A stretch of DNA of 43,324 bases from Collinsella sp. AF20-14LB (GCF_003459505.1 NZ_QRWD01000013.1:24331-67654); one strand, 5' to 3'. Counted from the stretch's first letter, positions 1 through 8,444 are shown. Made by a program: numbers and translations. Notes: generated by a model from the sequence alone, not told the origin.

Positions 1-53
1 GCAGAGCGTGCAGCCGCAGAGCGTGCAGCCGCAGAGCGTGCAGCCGCAGAGCG
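1..53 (+). repeat. 15-nt tandem repeat inside the partial gene
   Basis: Three full copies and a partial fourth copy of the 15-nt unit gcagagcgtgcagcc run from the window edge. The unit is a multiple of three, so copy-number changes keep the frame and only add or remove AERAA blocks. The left limit is not visible. Confidence 0.85.
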
Positions 54-102
54 TTTCGCGCTTTCGCCGCGCGAGCGCGATGTGATCGCGTCGCTGGGCT
101 AG
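1..102 (+). CDS. 3' end of an unidentified phage gene (partial)
   Basis: An open frame enters from the left edge and ends at TAG 100-102. It encodes three and a half copies of the pentapeptide AERAA followed by FALSPRERDVIASLG. The repeat is exact at DNA level (15-nt unit, positions 1-53), so copy number may vary. The alanine/glutamate/arginine repeats suggest a helical or coiled-coil tail. The gene lies 30 nt upstream of terS, in the same direction. In many phages this position holds a regulator or HNH-type gene, but nothing visible assigns a function. Confidence 0.55.
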   Translation, partial: AERAAAERAAAERAAAERFALSPRERDVIASLG

Positions 103-131
103 CGCGAAACTTACCAGGAAGGAGGCCGCAG

Positions 132-563
132 GTGCCCAAGAAGGACAAGCCGCTCACGGCGAAGCAGGAGGCGTTCGCCCGCGAGATGGCCAAGCCCCGC
201 GCCAAGCAGCAGGACGCGTACCGCGCGGCCTACGACTGCAAGCGCATGAACTACAACTCGATAAGCTGCGCCGCGTCCAAGCTGATGCGCGACCCACGAA
301 TCGCGCACAGAATCCAGGAAATACGCGACGCGGCCGCCAAGGACTGCCGATGGGAGCTGCAGGACGCCGCCGCCCCGCTGTTCGAGGTGCTGGACGGCGC
401 GCTGCCCATCTTCCGCCGCCATGCGGCCGAGGGCAGCATCAACGGCGACGCGCGCCTCGCGATAACCGAGAGCGTGAAGCTGCTCAACGACATGTTCGGC
501 GTGGACGGCGCGAAGGCCGCCATGGCCGAGGCGGGGGTGACCATCGTTGACGACCTCGGTTAG
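132..563 (+). CDS. terS: Phage terminase small subunit
   Basis: The 143-aa protein starts at GTG 132 behind a strong ribosome site (aaggaggccgcag). The N-terminal part (LTAKQEAFAREM, then QDAYRAAY) matches the DNA-binding helical region of the Terminase_2-like small subunits found in phages of Gram-positive hosts. It would recognise the packaging site and recruit the large subunit. The 3' end overlaps the start of terL by 17 nt, as expected for a packaging pair. Assignment is by residue pattern and position. Confidence 0.85.
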   Translation: MPKKDKPLTAKQEAFAREMAKPRAKQQDAYRAAYDCKRMNYNSISCAASKLMRDPRIAHRIQEIRDAAAKDCRWELQDAAAPLFEVLDGALPIFRRHAAEGSINGDARLAITESVKLLNDMFGVDGAKAAMAEAGVTIVDDLG

Positions 564-1830
564 GCTCTCGGACGTCGTGGCCGCCGTGTTCGCCGGCGTG
601 TGGCGCTCCATCAAGACGCACGAGTTCACGCACTACTGGTTCAAGGGCGGGCGCAACTCCACCAAGTCCTCGTTCATATCCATCGCCATCGTGCTGCTGA
701 TCATGCTCAACTCGGAGGCCAACGCCGTCGTGCTGCGCAAGGTCGGCAACACGCTGCGCACGTCCGTGTACGAGCAGATAGGCTGGGCGTGCGACGTGCT
801 GGGCGTGGCGCACCTGTTCGACTTCGGCCTGTCCCCCATGGAGGTGACGTACCGCCCCACCGGGCAGGTCATACGCTTTGTGGGATGCGACAAGCCGAAG
901 AAGCTGAAGTCCGCGAAGTTCCGCACCGGCTACTGCGCCGTGGTGTGGTTCGAGGAGGTAGACGAGTTCGACGGCATGGACGAGGTGCGCAGCGTGCTGG
1001 CCACGTTCCTGCGCGGCGGCGACGTGTTCTGGGTCTTCTACAGCTACAACCCCCCGCGCTCGGCGCGCAACTGGGTGAACAAGGAGGCGCGCGACCTGGA
1101 GGCCCACCCGGGCGAGGACGGGCGCTTCATATGCCACACCACGTACCTGGACGTCATAGACGAGCACCCCGAATGGATAAGCGCCACCGCGCTGGCGGAG
1201 GCGGAGCGCAGCCGCCGCAAGACGCCCGACTCCTACCGCTGGCAATGGCTCGGCGAGGTCATCGGCACGGGCTCCGAGGTGTTCCCCGACGAGCTGCTGG
1301 ACATACGCCCCATCACTGCGGAGGAGCGCGCGTCCATCGCCCTGCGCTCGTTCGGCGTGGACGCGGGCAGCGTGCACCCCTGGGTGTTCATGGAGGCGGG
1401 CTACGACGAGAACGAGCGCGTGCTGTACCTGCTGGACGAGGAGAGCCGCCAGGGAACCGAGGCCATCGACGTCAAGACCGCCGAGCTGGTGGCGGCCAAG
1501 CTGCAGGCGGCCGAGGACCCCGCCGCCGACGTGTGGTGCGACAGCGCGGCGCGCGGCATGATCCTCTACTACCAGGAGCAGGGCATCAGCGCGCAAAAGT
1601 CGCTCAAGCAGGGCCTGAACGCGCCCAAGAGCCGCATCAGGTGGATGCAGAACCTTACGCGCATAGTCATCGACCCCGACCGCTGCCCGCTCGCCGCCAA
1701 GGAGTTCCCCGAGTTCGAGTACGTGTCGAACGGGCAGGGCGACATAACCGAGACACTGCCGAAGGTGAACGACGACGCGATAGACGCGGCGGGCTACGCC
1801 GCAGGACTGTGGATAAGGAGCAATCTCTGA
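547..1830 (+). CDS. terL: Phage terminase large subunit (ATPase/nuclease)
   Basis: The 427-aa packaging motor has a Walker A-like segment GGRNSTKSS at residues 34-42 and a Walker B segment VVWFEEVDE at 132-140. A nuclease-like half follows, with acidic positions such as FGVDAGS near 272, VWCDS, and NDDAIDA near the end. This is the Terminase_3 (PBSX-type) layout. The likely start is TTG 547, preceded by a purine-rich ggcgggggtga stretch and overlapping terS; internal GTG starts are possible. The stop overlaps the portal ATG by one base (TGATG), indicating translational coupling. Confidence 0.93.
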   Translation: MTTSVRLSDVVAAVFAGVWRSIKTHEFTHYWFKGGRNSTKSSFISIAIVLLIMLNSEANAVVLRKVGNTLRTSVYEQIGWACDVLGVAHLFDFGLSPMEVTYRPTGQVIRFVGCDKPKKLKSAKFRTGYCAVVWFEEVDEFDGMDEVRSVLATFLRGGDVFWVFYSYNPPRSARNWVNKEARDLEAHPGEDGRFICHTTYLDVIDEHPEWISATALAEAERSRRKTPDSYRWQWLGEVIGTGSEVFPDELLDIRPITAEERASIALRSFGVDAGSVHPWVFMEAGYDENERVLYLLDEESRQGTEAIDVKTAELVAAKLQAAEDPAADVWCDSAARGMILYYQEQGISAQKSLKQGLNAPKSRIRWMQNLTRIVIDPDRCPLAAKEFPEFEYVSNGQGDITETLPKVNDDAIDAAGYAAGLWIRSNL

Positions 1831-3344
1831 TGGAGAAACGAGGGAGCACGGGCTACGCCGAGGCGTGGCTGCGCCGCATGGGATGCCAGCCGGACACCCG
1901 CATGCAGGGCATGGTGGGCGTCTGGTTCGGCTGGTTCGCGGCGAACAACGGCTGGTACCACTACAGCGAGCGGCGCGGCTTCCGCGTGTACAAGCGCGAG
2001 CGCGCCAGCCTGCACCCGGCGGCGCTCGTGGCCGACGAGTGGGCCAGTCTGCTCATGAACGAGAGCACGATCATCTCCAGCACGAGCGACGAGCGCCGCG
2101 CCTGGATGGCGCGCTACTTCGCCAACCCCACGGCGACGGGCGGCGTCGGCGACGAGGGGCACGAGGACGGCCAGGCCGCGCCGCAGCCGACAGAGGACGG
2201 CGACGCGCCCACATCGTTCGCCATGGACAACGCCGACTTCATAGCCCGCGCGTTCGCCATGGGCACCGGCGCGTGGGTCATCGAGCCGCGAGGCGTGACC
2301 GACAGCGCCTACACGCCGGACGCCGAACTGCGCATCGTGAGATACGACGCAAGCCAGATAATCCCGCTCACGTGGAGCGCCGACGACTGCACGCAGTGCG
2401 CGTTCGTGGGCCGCGTGGAGGTCGCGGGGCGCGACTACGACCAGTGCCAGGCCCACGTGCTCAAGGGCGGCACCTACCACATCCTCACGCAGCTGTTCGA
2501 TACCCGCACGCACAAGCAGGTGGCGGTCGATGGCATCAGCGCCGACATGGACACGCGCTGCACCCGCCCGCTTTTCGCGCTGGTGCGCCCCGCCGTGTCG
2601 AACCGCTTCTACGACTACTGCGCGATGGGCGCGAGCGTGTACTGCAACGCCGTGGGGGCCATGAAGGTGGTCGACGAGGCCGCCACCTCCCTGCTCGACC
2701 ACATTCGCGTGGGCCGCCCGCGCACGTTCGTGGACAAGACCCTCATAGAGTCCAAGACCGACAAGGGGCCGGACGGCAGCCTCACGAAGACCTACTACGC
2801 CTTCGGCGAGGCCGACGACACCATCTTCAGCATGAACCCCGGCGACGAGGGGTCGGCCAAGATTCAGACCGTTCAGAGCGACCTCAAGGCCGACGAGAAC
2901 GCCAGCGCCATCAACACGGGCCTGCGCCTGCTGTCGGTGGCGTGCGGCTTCGGCAACGGCTACTTCTCCTGGGAGTCGCACACGGGCCTGAAGACCGCCA
3001 AGGAGGTGGCGGCCGACAACTCGCAGCTGATGCGATCCATCCACCGGCACGAGAACGCCCTGCGCAAGTCCATCGTGCGCCTCGTGAACGGCATGGCCGA
3101 CGCGTGCCGCAGCATCAAGGGTGAGGCCGTGCCCTACGGCGACGTCACCGTGGACTTCGACGACTCCATCATCAGCGACACGCAGAGCGCGCGCGAGATG
3201 GCCATGAGCGAGGTCGGCGCGGGCATCATGGCCCCGTGGGAGTACCGCCGCCGCTTCTACGGCGAGACCAGCAACGAGGCCAAGGCCAACGTGCCCGAGC
3301 AGCAGGGCGGCGCGTTCGACATGCTGGGCGACGGGCTCGCCTGA
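1830..3344 (+). CDS. Phage portal protein
   Basis: This 504-aa protein forms the dodecameric ring through which DNA enters the capsid. The N-terminal block (GWYHYSERRGFRVYKRER, then LVADEWASLLMNE) is typical of portals from Gram-positive siphoviruses of the SPP1/A118-like group. The C-terminal part contains the expected helical region and ends in an acidic/Gly-rich tail. The start is ATG 1830 with AAGGAG about 10 nt upstream, overlapping the terL stop; an apparent open frame further upstream is only the +1 frame of terL. The stop overlaps the next ATG. Confidence 0.9.
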   Translation: MEKRGSTGYAEAWLRRMGCQPDTRMQGMVGVWFGWFAANNGWYHYSERRGFRVYKRERASLHPAALVADEWASLLMNESTIISSTSDERRAWMARYFANPTATGGVGDEGHEDGQAAPQPTEDGDAPTSFAMDNADFIARAFAMGTGAWVIEPRGVTDSAYTPDAELRIVRYDASQIIPLTWSADDCTQCAFVGRVEVAGRDYDQCQAHVLKGGTYHILTQLFDTRTHKQVAVDGISADMDTRCTRPLFALVRPAVSNRFYDYCAMGASVYCNAVGAMKVVDEAATSLLDHIRVGRPRTFVDKTLIESKTDKGPDGSLTKTYYAFGEADDTIFSMNPGDEGSAKIQTVQSDLKADENASAINTGLRLLSVACGFGNGYFSWESHTGLKTAKEVAADNSQLMRSIHRHENALRKSIVRLVNGMADACRSIKGEAVPYGDVTVDFDDSIISDTQSAREMAMSEVGAGIMAPWEYRRRFYGETSNEAKANVPEQQGGAFDMLGDGLA

Positions 3345-5065
3345 TGCTGGGGCCGGACTACATAGAGCACTTCACCGACGCAGCGCAGGGGGCCATGGAC
3401 GAATACACCCTGCGCCTGGTGTGCATCTACGCCGCGCTCATAGGCTCCATCGACTTCGAGGGCGACAGCGCCTACTCGCAGGCCGCCCGCAAGGCGGCGC
3501 TTGCCGCCAAGGACGTGCAGAAGGCCATGAACGAGGAGGGCCGCAGAGCCGCGCGCGAGGCCGCCAAGGCTGCGGCCGAGGCGGTGGCCAAGAGCGCCGA
3601 GACGGACCTTGGCACGCTCGGCACGGCCATGGGCGCGCTGTCCAAGGCCATGCAGTGGAGGCTGCACAACTCCGCCCGCGCGACCGCCGCAGGCGTGCAG
3701 GACGTCGTGAGCCGCGACAACCTCAAGATGCCCGCCAACGTGCAGCGCGCCTACCTCGAAGTCGTGGCGCAGGCCGTGGCTCGGGTGAACTCGGGCATGG
3801 CGGGCTACGAGCAGGCCACCCGCGAGGCCGTGCTGAAGCTGGCCTGGCGCGGTGTGTCCGTCGTGGACTACAAGAGCGGCGCGTGGGCGCAGGCCGACGT
3901 GGCCATGCGCCGCCACGTGCGCACGCAGGCGGTGCAGGCCGGCAGCCGCAACACGCTGGAGCTGCTTGAGGAGACCGGGCACGACCTCGTGCAGACCTCC
4001 TCGCACGGCGGCGCGCGAGAGAGCCACGCCAAGTGGCAGGGCCGCGTGTTCAGCCTGTCGGGCAAGTCCAAGAAGTACCCGCCGTTCTACCGCGAGACGG
4101 GCTACGGCTCGGTGGACGGGCTGTGCGGCGCGAATTGCAAGCACGACTTCGGCATATACGTCGAGGGCCAGCCGCTGCGCTACGAGCGCGACCCCGACGG
4201 CGGCGACGAGAAGCGCGAGGAGCGATACCAGGCAGAGCAGAAGCAGCGCGAGCTTGAGCGCGGCATACGCGCCGCCAAGCGCGAGGCAACGGCCCTGGAG
4301 GCCGCCGGGCTCGATAATACCAAGGAGCGCCTGCGCCTGGGCAAGCTGCAGAAGCGCCAGCGCGAGCACATAGCCGCCCACCCCTACCTGTCCCGCGAGC
4401 GCACGCGCGAGGCCGCCATGGAATCGAAGGCGCGCATCTACCCGCTTGCCACGGACAAGACCTGGGTGCGCGAGAAGTTCATGCCGGGCAAGGGCGCGGG
4501 CACCGCCGCAGACGTGAGCCGCCGGGCCGTGAACGGCAGGGCCTACCACGACAAGGTGGCGTCCCTTCCCATCCCGAAGCGCGCAAGCGAGGCCGTGTAC
4601 GCCGAGAGCCGCCGCATCCTGCGCGACCGCGACGGCACGGGCTACGAACGCATGTCCGTGGTTTCATGGAAGAAGGGCGAGCGCGTCACCGATACCTTCG
4701 GGCACGGCCTGAAGAGCCAGGCGTGCGGCCTGACCGCAAAGCAGGTGGAGGCGTGCAGGCGCACCGAGGGCGGCGTGGTGCTGATACACAACCACCCCAT
4801 GAGCTCGCCGCCGTCGTGGACCGACATACGCACGGTGGCGGAAAACGACTGGGTGCGCAGCTCGGTGGTGGCGTGCCACGATGGTACAATCTACGAAATC
4901 AAGGTGAACGACCCCGGCGTGGTGAAGGCGTACGAGAGAATACGCCAGCAGATGAAGGCGCTTTACCCGAACGCGGGCGGCGCTGCCATCGACCACTACA
5001 CGACGGAAATGCTCTACAAGCAGAACGAGGAGGCGAAATGGTTCAGGCTGACAAAAAAGAAGTGA
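3344..5065 (+). CDS. Minor capsid protein 2-type head protein with C-terminal JAMM-like domain
   Basis: This 573-aa protein starts at ATG 3344, coupled to the portal stop. Residues about 20-270 resemble phage minor capsid protein 2 (Phage_min_cap2): an Ala-rich helical region, then RRHVRTQA, TSSHGGARESHAKWQGRVFS and YGSVDGLCGANCKHDF. These proteins bind the portal and are thought to be injected or to sit inside the head. A charged coiled coil follows (about 285-350). The C-terminal part carries VVLIHNHPMSSPPSWTDI near residues 477-494, an HxHP...SxxD pattern like JAB/MPN metalloproteases or RadC. The spacing before the serine is one residue shorter than in RadC, so activity is uncertain. Confidence 0.85.
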   Translation: MLGPDYIEHFTDAAQGAMDEYTLRLVCIYAALIGSIDFEGDSAYSQAARKAALAAKDVQKAMNEEGRRAAREAAKAAAEAVAKSAETDLGTLGTAMGALSKAMQWRLHNSARATAAGVQDVVSRDNLKMPANVQRAYLEVVAQAVARVNSGMAGYEQATREAVLKLAWRGVSVVDYKSGAWAQADVAMRRHVRTQAVQAGSRNTLELLEETGHDLVQTSSHGGARESHAKWQGRVFSLSGKSKKYPPFYRETGYGSVDGLCGANCKHDFGIYVEGQPLRYERDPDGGDEKREERYQAEQKQRELERGIRAAKREATALEAAGLDNTKERLRLGKLQKRQREHIAAHPYLSRERTREAAMESKARIYPLATDKTWVREKFMPGKGAGTAADVSRRAVNGRAYHDKVASLPIPKRASEAVYAESRRILRDRDGTGYERMSVVSWKKGERVTDTFGHGLKSQACGLTAKQVEACRRTEGGVVLIHNHPMSSPPSWTDIRTVAENDWVRSSVVACHDGTIYEIKVNDPGVVKAYERIRQQMKALYPNAGGAAIDHYTTEMLYKQNEEAKWFRLTKKK

Positions 5066-5202
5066 CCCCCGAGGACTGGGCTCTAGTCATCGACGACCAC
5101 GTGCCCGAGTTGAGCGAGGACGAGAAGCTGAGCGAAAAAGAACGCGAGGAACTTTTCGCCAAGTGCCGCAAGGTTCTGCGCGACGAGGGCCTGATGCACT
5201 AG
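5038..5202 (+). CDS. Small acidic phage protein, function unknown
   Basis: The 54-aa frame starts at ATG 5038, overlapping the end of the minor capsid gene by 28 nt in another frame, behind the ribosome site gaggaggcgaa. The product is highly charged (DEKLSEKEREELFAKCRK). A rho-independent terminator lies just downstream, so it closes the first late transcription block. I do not recognise a family. Small acidic proteins at this place are common in related prophages. Confidence 0.7.
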   Translation: MVQADKKEVTPEDWALVIDDHVPELSEDEKLSEKEREELFAKCRKVLRDEGLMH

Positions 5203-5235
5203 GCATCACCGACAACCGAACAGCGACACGGCATC

Positions 5236-5268
5236 AAGGCCGCCCACGAACGGGCGGCCTTTTCTTTT
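5236..5268 (+). terminator. Rho-independent terminator after the head-entry block
   Basis: A perfect 10-bp stem, AAGGCCGCCC paired with GGGCGGCCTT around a 6-nt loop, is followed by tcttttg on the + strand. It separates the packaging/portal genes from the scaffold gene. Confidence 0.85.
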
Positions 5269-5288
5269 GCCTGGCGACACCTCGGGGA
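5259..5288 (+). promoter_or_regulatory. Repeated element after a terminator (copy 1), candidate phage promoter
   Basis: The 30 nt beginning cttttcttttgcc and continuing ggcgacacctcg recur at 20739-20768 with only two mismatches. In both places the element directly follows a terminator and precedes a new transcription block. TTGCC could serve as a -35-like box, but no convincing -10 is visible, so the promoter role is inferred from placement. Confidence 0.45.
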
Positions 5289-5403
5289 AGATGCGGTCAC
5301 GCGATGGGGCGGCGACAACGGCCCCGCACGCGACCACGGCGACAACGGTGGGCCATCCAAGCGCGCAGGGAAGCGCGACAACCAAACACGGAAGGAGCAA
5401 GCG

Positions 5404-5961
5404 ATGGCTGAAGACAACAAGCCCCAGGGAAACGAGGGCGGCGAAGGCCAGCAGACCGAGCCCCAGAAGGAGGTCGTGTCCTACGCGAAGTACAAGCGCG
5501 AGACCGACGAGTACCAGGAGCAGGTGAAGGCCCTCAAGGCCGAGCTGGAGCAGCGCGACAAGCAGATCGAGGAGTTCACCTCCAAGGCGGGCAACGCCGA
5601 GGAGCTGCAGGCCGCGCTCGACAAGGCCAAGGCCGACAACGAGGCGTACAAGGCCGACGCCGAGAAGCGCGAGGCCGACATGCGCCGCGACTTCGCCATC
5701 GACACCAAGCTGGCGCAGATGGGGGTGCGCAACGCCAAGGCGGCGCGCGCGATCATCCCGAACATCGCCGACGCGAAGCTGGACGAGCAGGGCAACCTAA
5801 CGGGCATCGACTTCGAGGCCCTGAAGAAGGACAACGCCTACATGTTCACCGACCAGCCCCGCGAGAGCGCGGGCGGCGACCCCAAGGGCGGCGCAGGCAC
5901 CGACGGCCTGGCCGACTTCCGCGCAGCTTTCGGACTCACCGACAATTCCACGAAGGAGTAA
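5404..5961 (+). CDS. Phage scaffold protein (GP20-like)
   Basis: The 185-aa acidic protein is dominated by a coiled coil (about residues 20-95: YAKYKRETDEYQEQVKAL onward). A conserved patch follows, near FAIDTKLAQMGVRNAKAARAII, and the family's usual Gly/Ala-rich tail comes after it. This matches the phage minor structural protein GP20 family, which acts as an internal scaffold during capsid assembly. It lies 3 nt upstream of the major capsid gene and has a good ribosome site (ggaaggagcaagcg). Confidence 0.88.
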   Translation: MAEDNKPQGNEGGEGQQTEPQKEVVSYAKYKRETDEYQEQVKALKAELEQRDKQIEEFTSKAGNAEELQAALDKAKADNEAYKADAEKREADMRRDFAIDTKLAQMGVRNAKAARAIIPNIADAKLDEQGNLTGIDFEALKKDNAYMFTDQPRESAGGDPKGGAGTDGLADFRAAFGLTDNSTKE

Positions 5962-5964
5962 ATC

Positions 5965-6846
5965 ATGCCAAACAGCATCGAACTGCCCAAGGGCTACGAG
6001 AACGTGCTCATGGAGGCATACCGCAAGGAGTCCCTGACCGCCGTGCTTGAGAGCGCGGCACCGCAGGGCAACATCGCGCAGATGGAGCAGCTGGGCGAGT
6101 TCTACTACCCCGTCTACTCCATGGGCGGCCTGGGAGACGTGCAGGCCAACGGGCGACTGCCCCAGAACAGCGGCGCGTCACTGACCTGGAAGCCCATCAG
6201 CGCGAACTACGACCGAGGCACCATCCTTGAAATCGACCAGAAAGTGGACGCCCAGTCCTTCAACCTGGCGTTCGGCAACGCCGCCGCGCACTTCAACCGC
6301 ACCAAGGTGGTGCCCGAGGGAGACGCGTTCGTGTTCTCCACGCTGTGCGCAGGCACCGGCATCACCAAGGAGCAGAAGACCTACGCCGACGGCGCGGACA
6401 TGCTCAAGGGCTTGAACGCCGCCATGTGCGACATGGACGAGAAAGAGGTGCCGGAAGAGGGCCGCGTGCTGTTCATCACCCCCACCCTGCTGGGTATGGT
6501 GAAGGACCTGGACACCACCAAGTCCCGCGAGGCGCTGGACGGCTTCTCCTCCATCGTGAAGGTGCCGCAGTCCCGCTTCTACAGCGCCATCGACCTCTTG
6601 GACGGCACCACCAAGGACGAGGAGATCGGCCACTACAAGAAGGGCACCGGCGCGGTGGACATGAACTTCCTCATCGTCCACAAGGACGCCGTGGTGCTGC
6701 GCTGGAACTTCGCGCACGGCAAGGTCATCGACGCCGAAGACAACCAGCATGGCTTCGGCCACCTGTTCAAGTACCGCAAGTACGGCGTGTGCGGCGTGCG
6801 CGAGAACCTGGCGCACTACATCACCGCAGGCATGAAGGCCGCGTAG
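5965..6846 (+). CDS. Major capsid protein
   Basis: The 293-aa protein directly follows the scaffold gene, with GGAG about 9 nt before ATG 5965. The N-terminal segment MPNSIELPKGYENVLMEAY and a following beta-rich body suggest an HK97-fold capsid protein of the Gram-positive siphovirus type that needs a separate scaffold. Identity rests mainly on gene order (portal, minor capsid, scaffold, capsid, connector) and size. Confidence 0.88.
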   Translation: MPNSIELPKGYENVLMEAYRKESLTAVLESAAPQGNIAQMEQLGEFYYPVYSMGGLGDVQANGRLPQNSGASLTWKPISANYDRGTILEIDQKVDAQSFNLAFGNAAAHFNRTKVVPEGDAFVFSTLCAGTGITKEQKTYADGADMLKGLNAAMCDMDEKEVPEEGRVLFITPTLLGMVKDLDTTKSREALDGFSSIVKVPQSRFYSAIDLLDGTTKDEEIGHYKKGTGAVDMNFLIVHKDAVVLRWNFAHGKVIDAEDNQHGFGHLFKYRKYGVCGVRENLAHYITAGMKAA

Positions 6847-6860
6847 GAAGGAGGCGCGAC

Positions 6861-7016
6861 ATGCGCACCGTTGGACTGGCCTTCGAGAAGGAGGCCCCGA
6901 AGAAGGCCAAGCCCGCCAAGGGCAAGGCGGAAAAGCCCGAGGCGAAGGCCGCAGACGAGCAGCCCGCCAAGGGCAAGGCGGAAAAGCCCGAGGCGGCCGA
7001 GGACGATGGAAACTAG
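6861..7016 (+). CDS. Small lysine/alanine-rich phage protein with internal repeat
   Basis: The 51-aa protein starts at ATG 6861 behind aaggaggcgcgac. Most of it is made of two copies of a PAKGKAEKPEA block. It is highly charged and probably disordered. It sits where other phages have a small head-fibre or head-associated protein, but no family can be assigned. The 3' end overlaps the next gene by 11 nt. Confidence 0.7.
   Translation: MRTVGLAFEKEAPKKAKPAKGKAEKPEAKAADEQPAKGKAEKPEAAEDDGN
6911..6995 (+). repeat. 34-nt direct repeat pair in the lysine-rich gene
   Basis: The segments 6911-6944 and 6962-6995 are identical over 34 nt (gcccgccaagggcaaggcgg and onward). The offset is 51 nt, a multiple of three, so recombination between the copies would remove 17 residues in frame. 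Confidence 0.85.
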
Positions 7017-7365
7017 AGCCCCGACCCACGAGGACTACCTGGCAGCCGGGCGCGGGGAGCTGTCCGCCGAGGAGTTCAAGGCGGCGCTCCCCCACGCCAC
7101 GGCAGCCGTGCGCGACCTGATCTTCCCCAACGAGCCGGACGGCTCCGAGGAGTGGGCGCGCGCGGTCATGGCGGCCTGCGAGGTCGACGCCGCGTACGGA
7201 TGCTCGGGCGGCATCATGGAGGGCGGCGGCTTCACCGTCGGCTCGTTCTCGTGGAACCCCGGTACCGAAGGGGCCAGCACCTACCGCAGCGACATGGAGG
7301 CCGCCGTCCGCCGCGAGCTGCTTGGAACGCCGCTGCTCTACGCGGGCATCGGGGGTACCAGATGA
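7006..7365 (+). CDS. Head-tail connector protein (Gp6-like)
   Basis: The 119-aa protein begins METRAPTHEDYLAAGRGELS. Its helical N-terminal half, with an acidic DYL-type opening and small conserved aromatics, fits the Gp6-like connector that docks under the portal. It overlaps the neighbour on each side by a few bases (ATGATG at its end), as head-completion genes usually do. The assignment leans on position between capsid and minor capsid genes. Confidence 0.65.
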   Translation: METRAPTHEDYLAAGRGELSAEEFKAALPHATAAVRDLIFPNEPDGSEEWARAVMAACEVDAAYGCSGGIMEGGGFTVGSFSWNPGTEGASTYRSDMEAAVRRELLGTPLLYAGIGGTR

Positions 7366-7691
7366 TGCGGGTGCCGCGCTCGGCGCGGCCCTCCACCATG
7401 TCCGTCAAGGTGCCCAGGGAGGGCGGCTACGGCGGCGAGTTCGAGCAGCCCGTCGAGGTGCGCCGCGTGCGCTTCGAGCCCGTCTCGGCGTGGCTCGTGC
7501 GCGAGTACGCCCTGGGCGACGGCGCGCAGGGCCTCGTGATAGCGGACGGCGCGGACAGCCCCGGCATGTTCGACGTGCCAGTGGGCAGCCGCGTGAGCAT
7601 CGACGGGGGCGAGTGGATGAACGTGGCGAGGTGCACGCCCCGCCGCGCGTTCGGCACACGCCCCCACCACTGGGAACTGGAGGTGAGGTAG
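7362..7691 (+). CDS. Minor capsid/head-closure protein (Minor_capsid_1-like)
   Basis: The 109-aa protein starts at ATG 7362, overlapping the upstream stop. It contains a compact beta-rich core with GMFDVPVGSRVSIDGGEW and ends HHWELEVR. This resembles the putative minor capsid protein family seen in Listeria A118-like phages, which plugs the connector. The stop at 7691 is immediately followed by the next ATG. Confidence 0.72.
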   Translation: MMRVPRSARPSTMSVKVPREGGYGGEFEQPVEVRRVRFEPVSAWLVREYALGDGAQGLVIADGADSPGMFDVPVGSRVSIDGGEWMNVARCTPRRAFGTRPHHWELEVR

Positions 7692-8042
7692 ATGCCGGCA
7701 GCAGTTACGGTCGACCTGACCGCGCTCATGAAGCGTTTCAGCGCGAAGGAGCTGGAGGCCAAGCAGGTGAAGTTCGCCATGAGCGTGGCCGAGGACATGA
7801 ACGTGTACACGCCCGAGGACTCCCAAGACTTGCACAACTCCATGAAGGCGGCCTCCGACTTCAGGCAGGGCCTCGTGATATGGGACCCCGACTACGCCGC
7901 ATACGTTCGAGACCTGCCCGATTCGAGAATCAAGCACGGCAAGAACCCGAGGGCCAAGGCCGACTGGCCGAAGGCCGCGAAGGACGCGCACGGCGAGGAC
8001 TGGAAGCGCCTGGCCGTCGACCTCCTGACCGAGGAGGCGTGA
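7692..8042 (+). CDS. Minor capsid protein (Minor_capsid_2-like)
   Basis: The 116-aa protein begins one base after the previous stop. It has an N-terminal helix (DLTALMKRFSAKELEAKQVK), then YTPEDSQDLHNSM and YAAYVRDLPDSRIKHGKNPRA. The Y-x-P-x-D-x-G-x-L-type motif with a following helix is typical of the tail-completion/minor capsid 2 family of A118-like phages. It likely forms the neck with its neighbours. Confidence 0.75.
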   Translation: MPAAVTVDLTALMKRFSAKELEAKQVKFAMSVAEDMNVYTPEDSQDLHNSMKAASDFRQGLVIWDPDYAAYVRDLPDSRIKHGKNPRAKADWPKAAKDAHGEDWKRLAVDLLTEEA

Positions 8043-8043
8043 T

Positions 8044-8442
8044 ATGGCGCCGGACGTGATGGAGGCGGCGAAGGCCGCCATAGAGGCCCTGGGCTACGGC
8101 CCGGTGCTCCTCACCCGCCTGGCCGCCTCGCGCGGCCACGACGACGCGGTGGTGCTGCGGCCCATGCCCACCACCGACGTGGTGCGCCACATGGACGGCA
8201 CCCGCCGCGTGGGATACGTGCTGCAGGTCATCGTGAAGGACACCTCCGAGTCCAAGGCCATGGGCGACGCCTACGACCTGGCCGACGCGCTGGACGGGGC
8301 CGACCTATCCTCGCCCACAGGCTCCTATGGCTTCACGAGCGCGTCGCTGTACACCGAGCCGCAGGAGATAACGCCGCCCGAGGGCGGGCCGTACCTGTGG
8401 GAGTTCCGAATCAAAGCGACCATAACCATAGAGAAGGGATAA
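8044..8442 (+). CDS. Minor capsid/tail terminator protein (Minor_capsid_3-like)
   Basis: The 132-aa protein starts with MAPDVMEAAKAAIEALGYG and continues with VLQVIVKDTSESKAMGDAYDLADAL. This fits the minor capsid 3/tail terminator family, which has an alpha/beta fold and caps the tail tube at the neck. Adjacent genes upstream (minor capsid 1, 2) and downstream (tail tube) support the call. Confidence 0.75.
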   Translation: MAPDVMEAAKAAIEALGYGPVLLTRLAASRGHDDAVVLRPMPTTDVVRHMDGTRRVGYVLQVIVKDTSESKAMGDAYDLADALDGADLSSPTGSYGFTSASLYTEPQEITPPEGGPYLWEFRIKATITIEKG

Positions 8443-8444
8443 CG

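Noticed and set aside
1..53. CRISPR-like repeats at the left edge
   Set aside because: The units are contiguous without spacers and lie in frame inside a coding sequence.
484..1596. Long open frame on the - strand opposite terL
   Set aside because: It is a shadow of GC-rich codon bias, has no ribosome site, and lies opposite a clear terminase with Walker motifs.
600..1829. Upstream extension of the portal frame through terL
   Set aside because: It is the +1 frame of terL, rich in Arg/Gly/Ala. The real portal start at 1830 has a ribosome site and couples to the terL stop.
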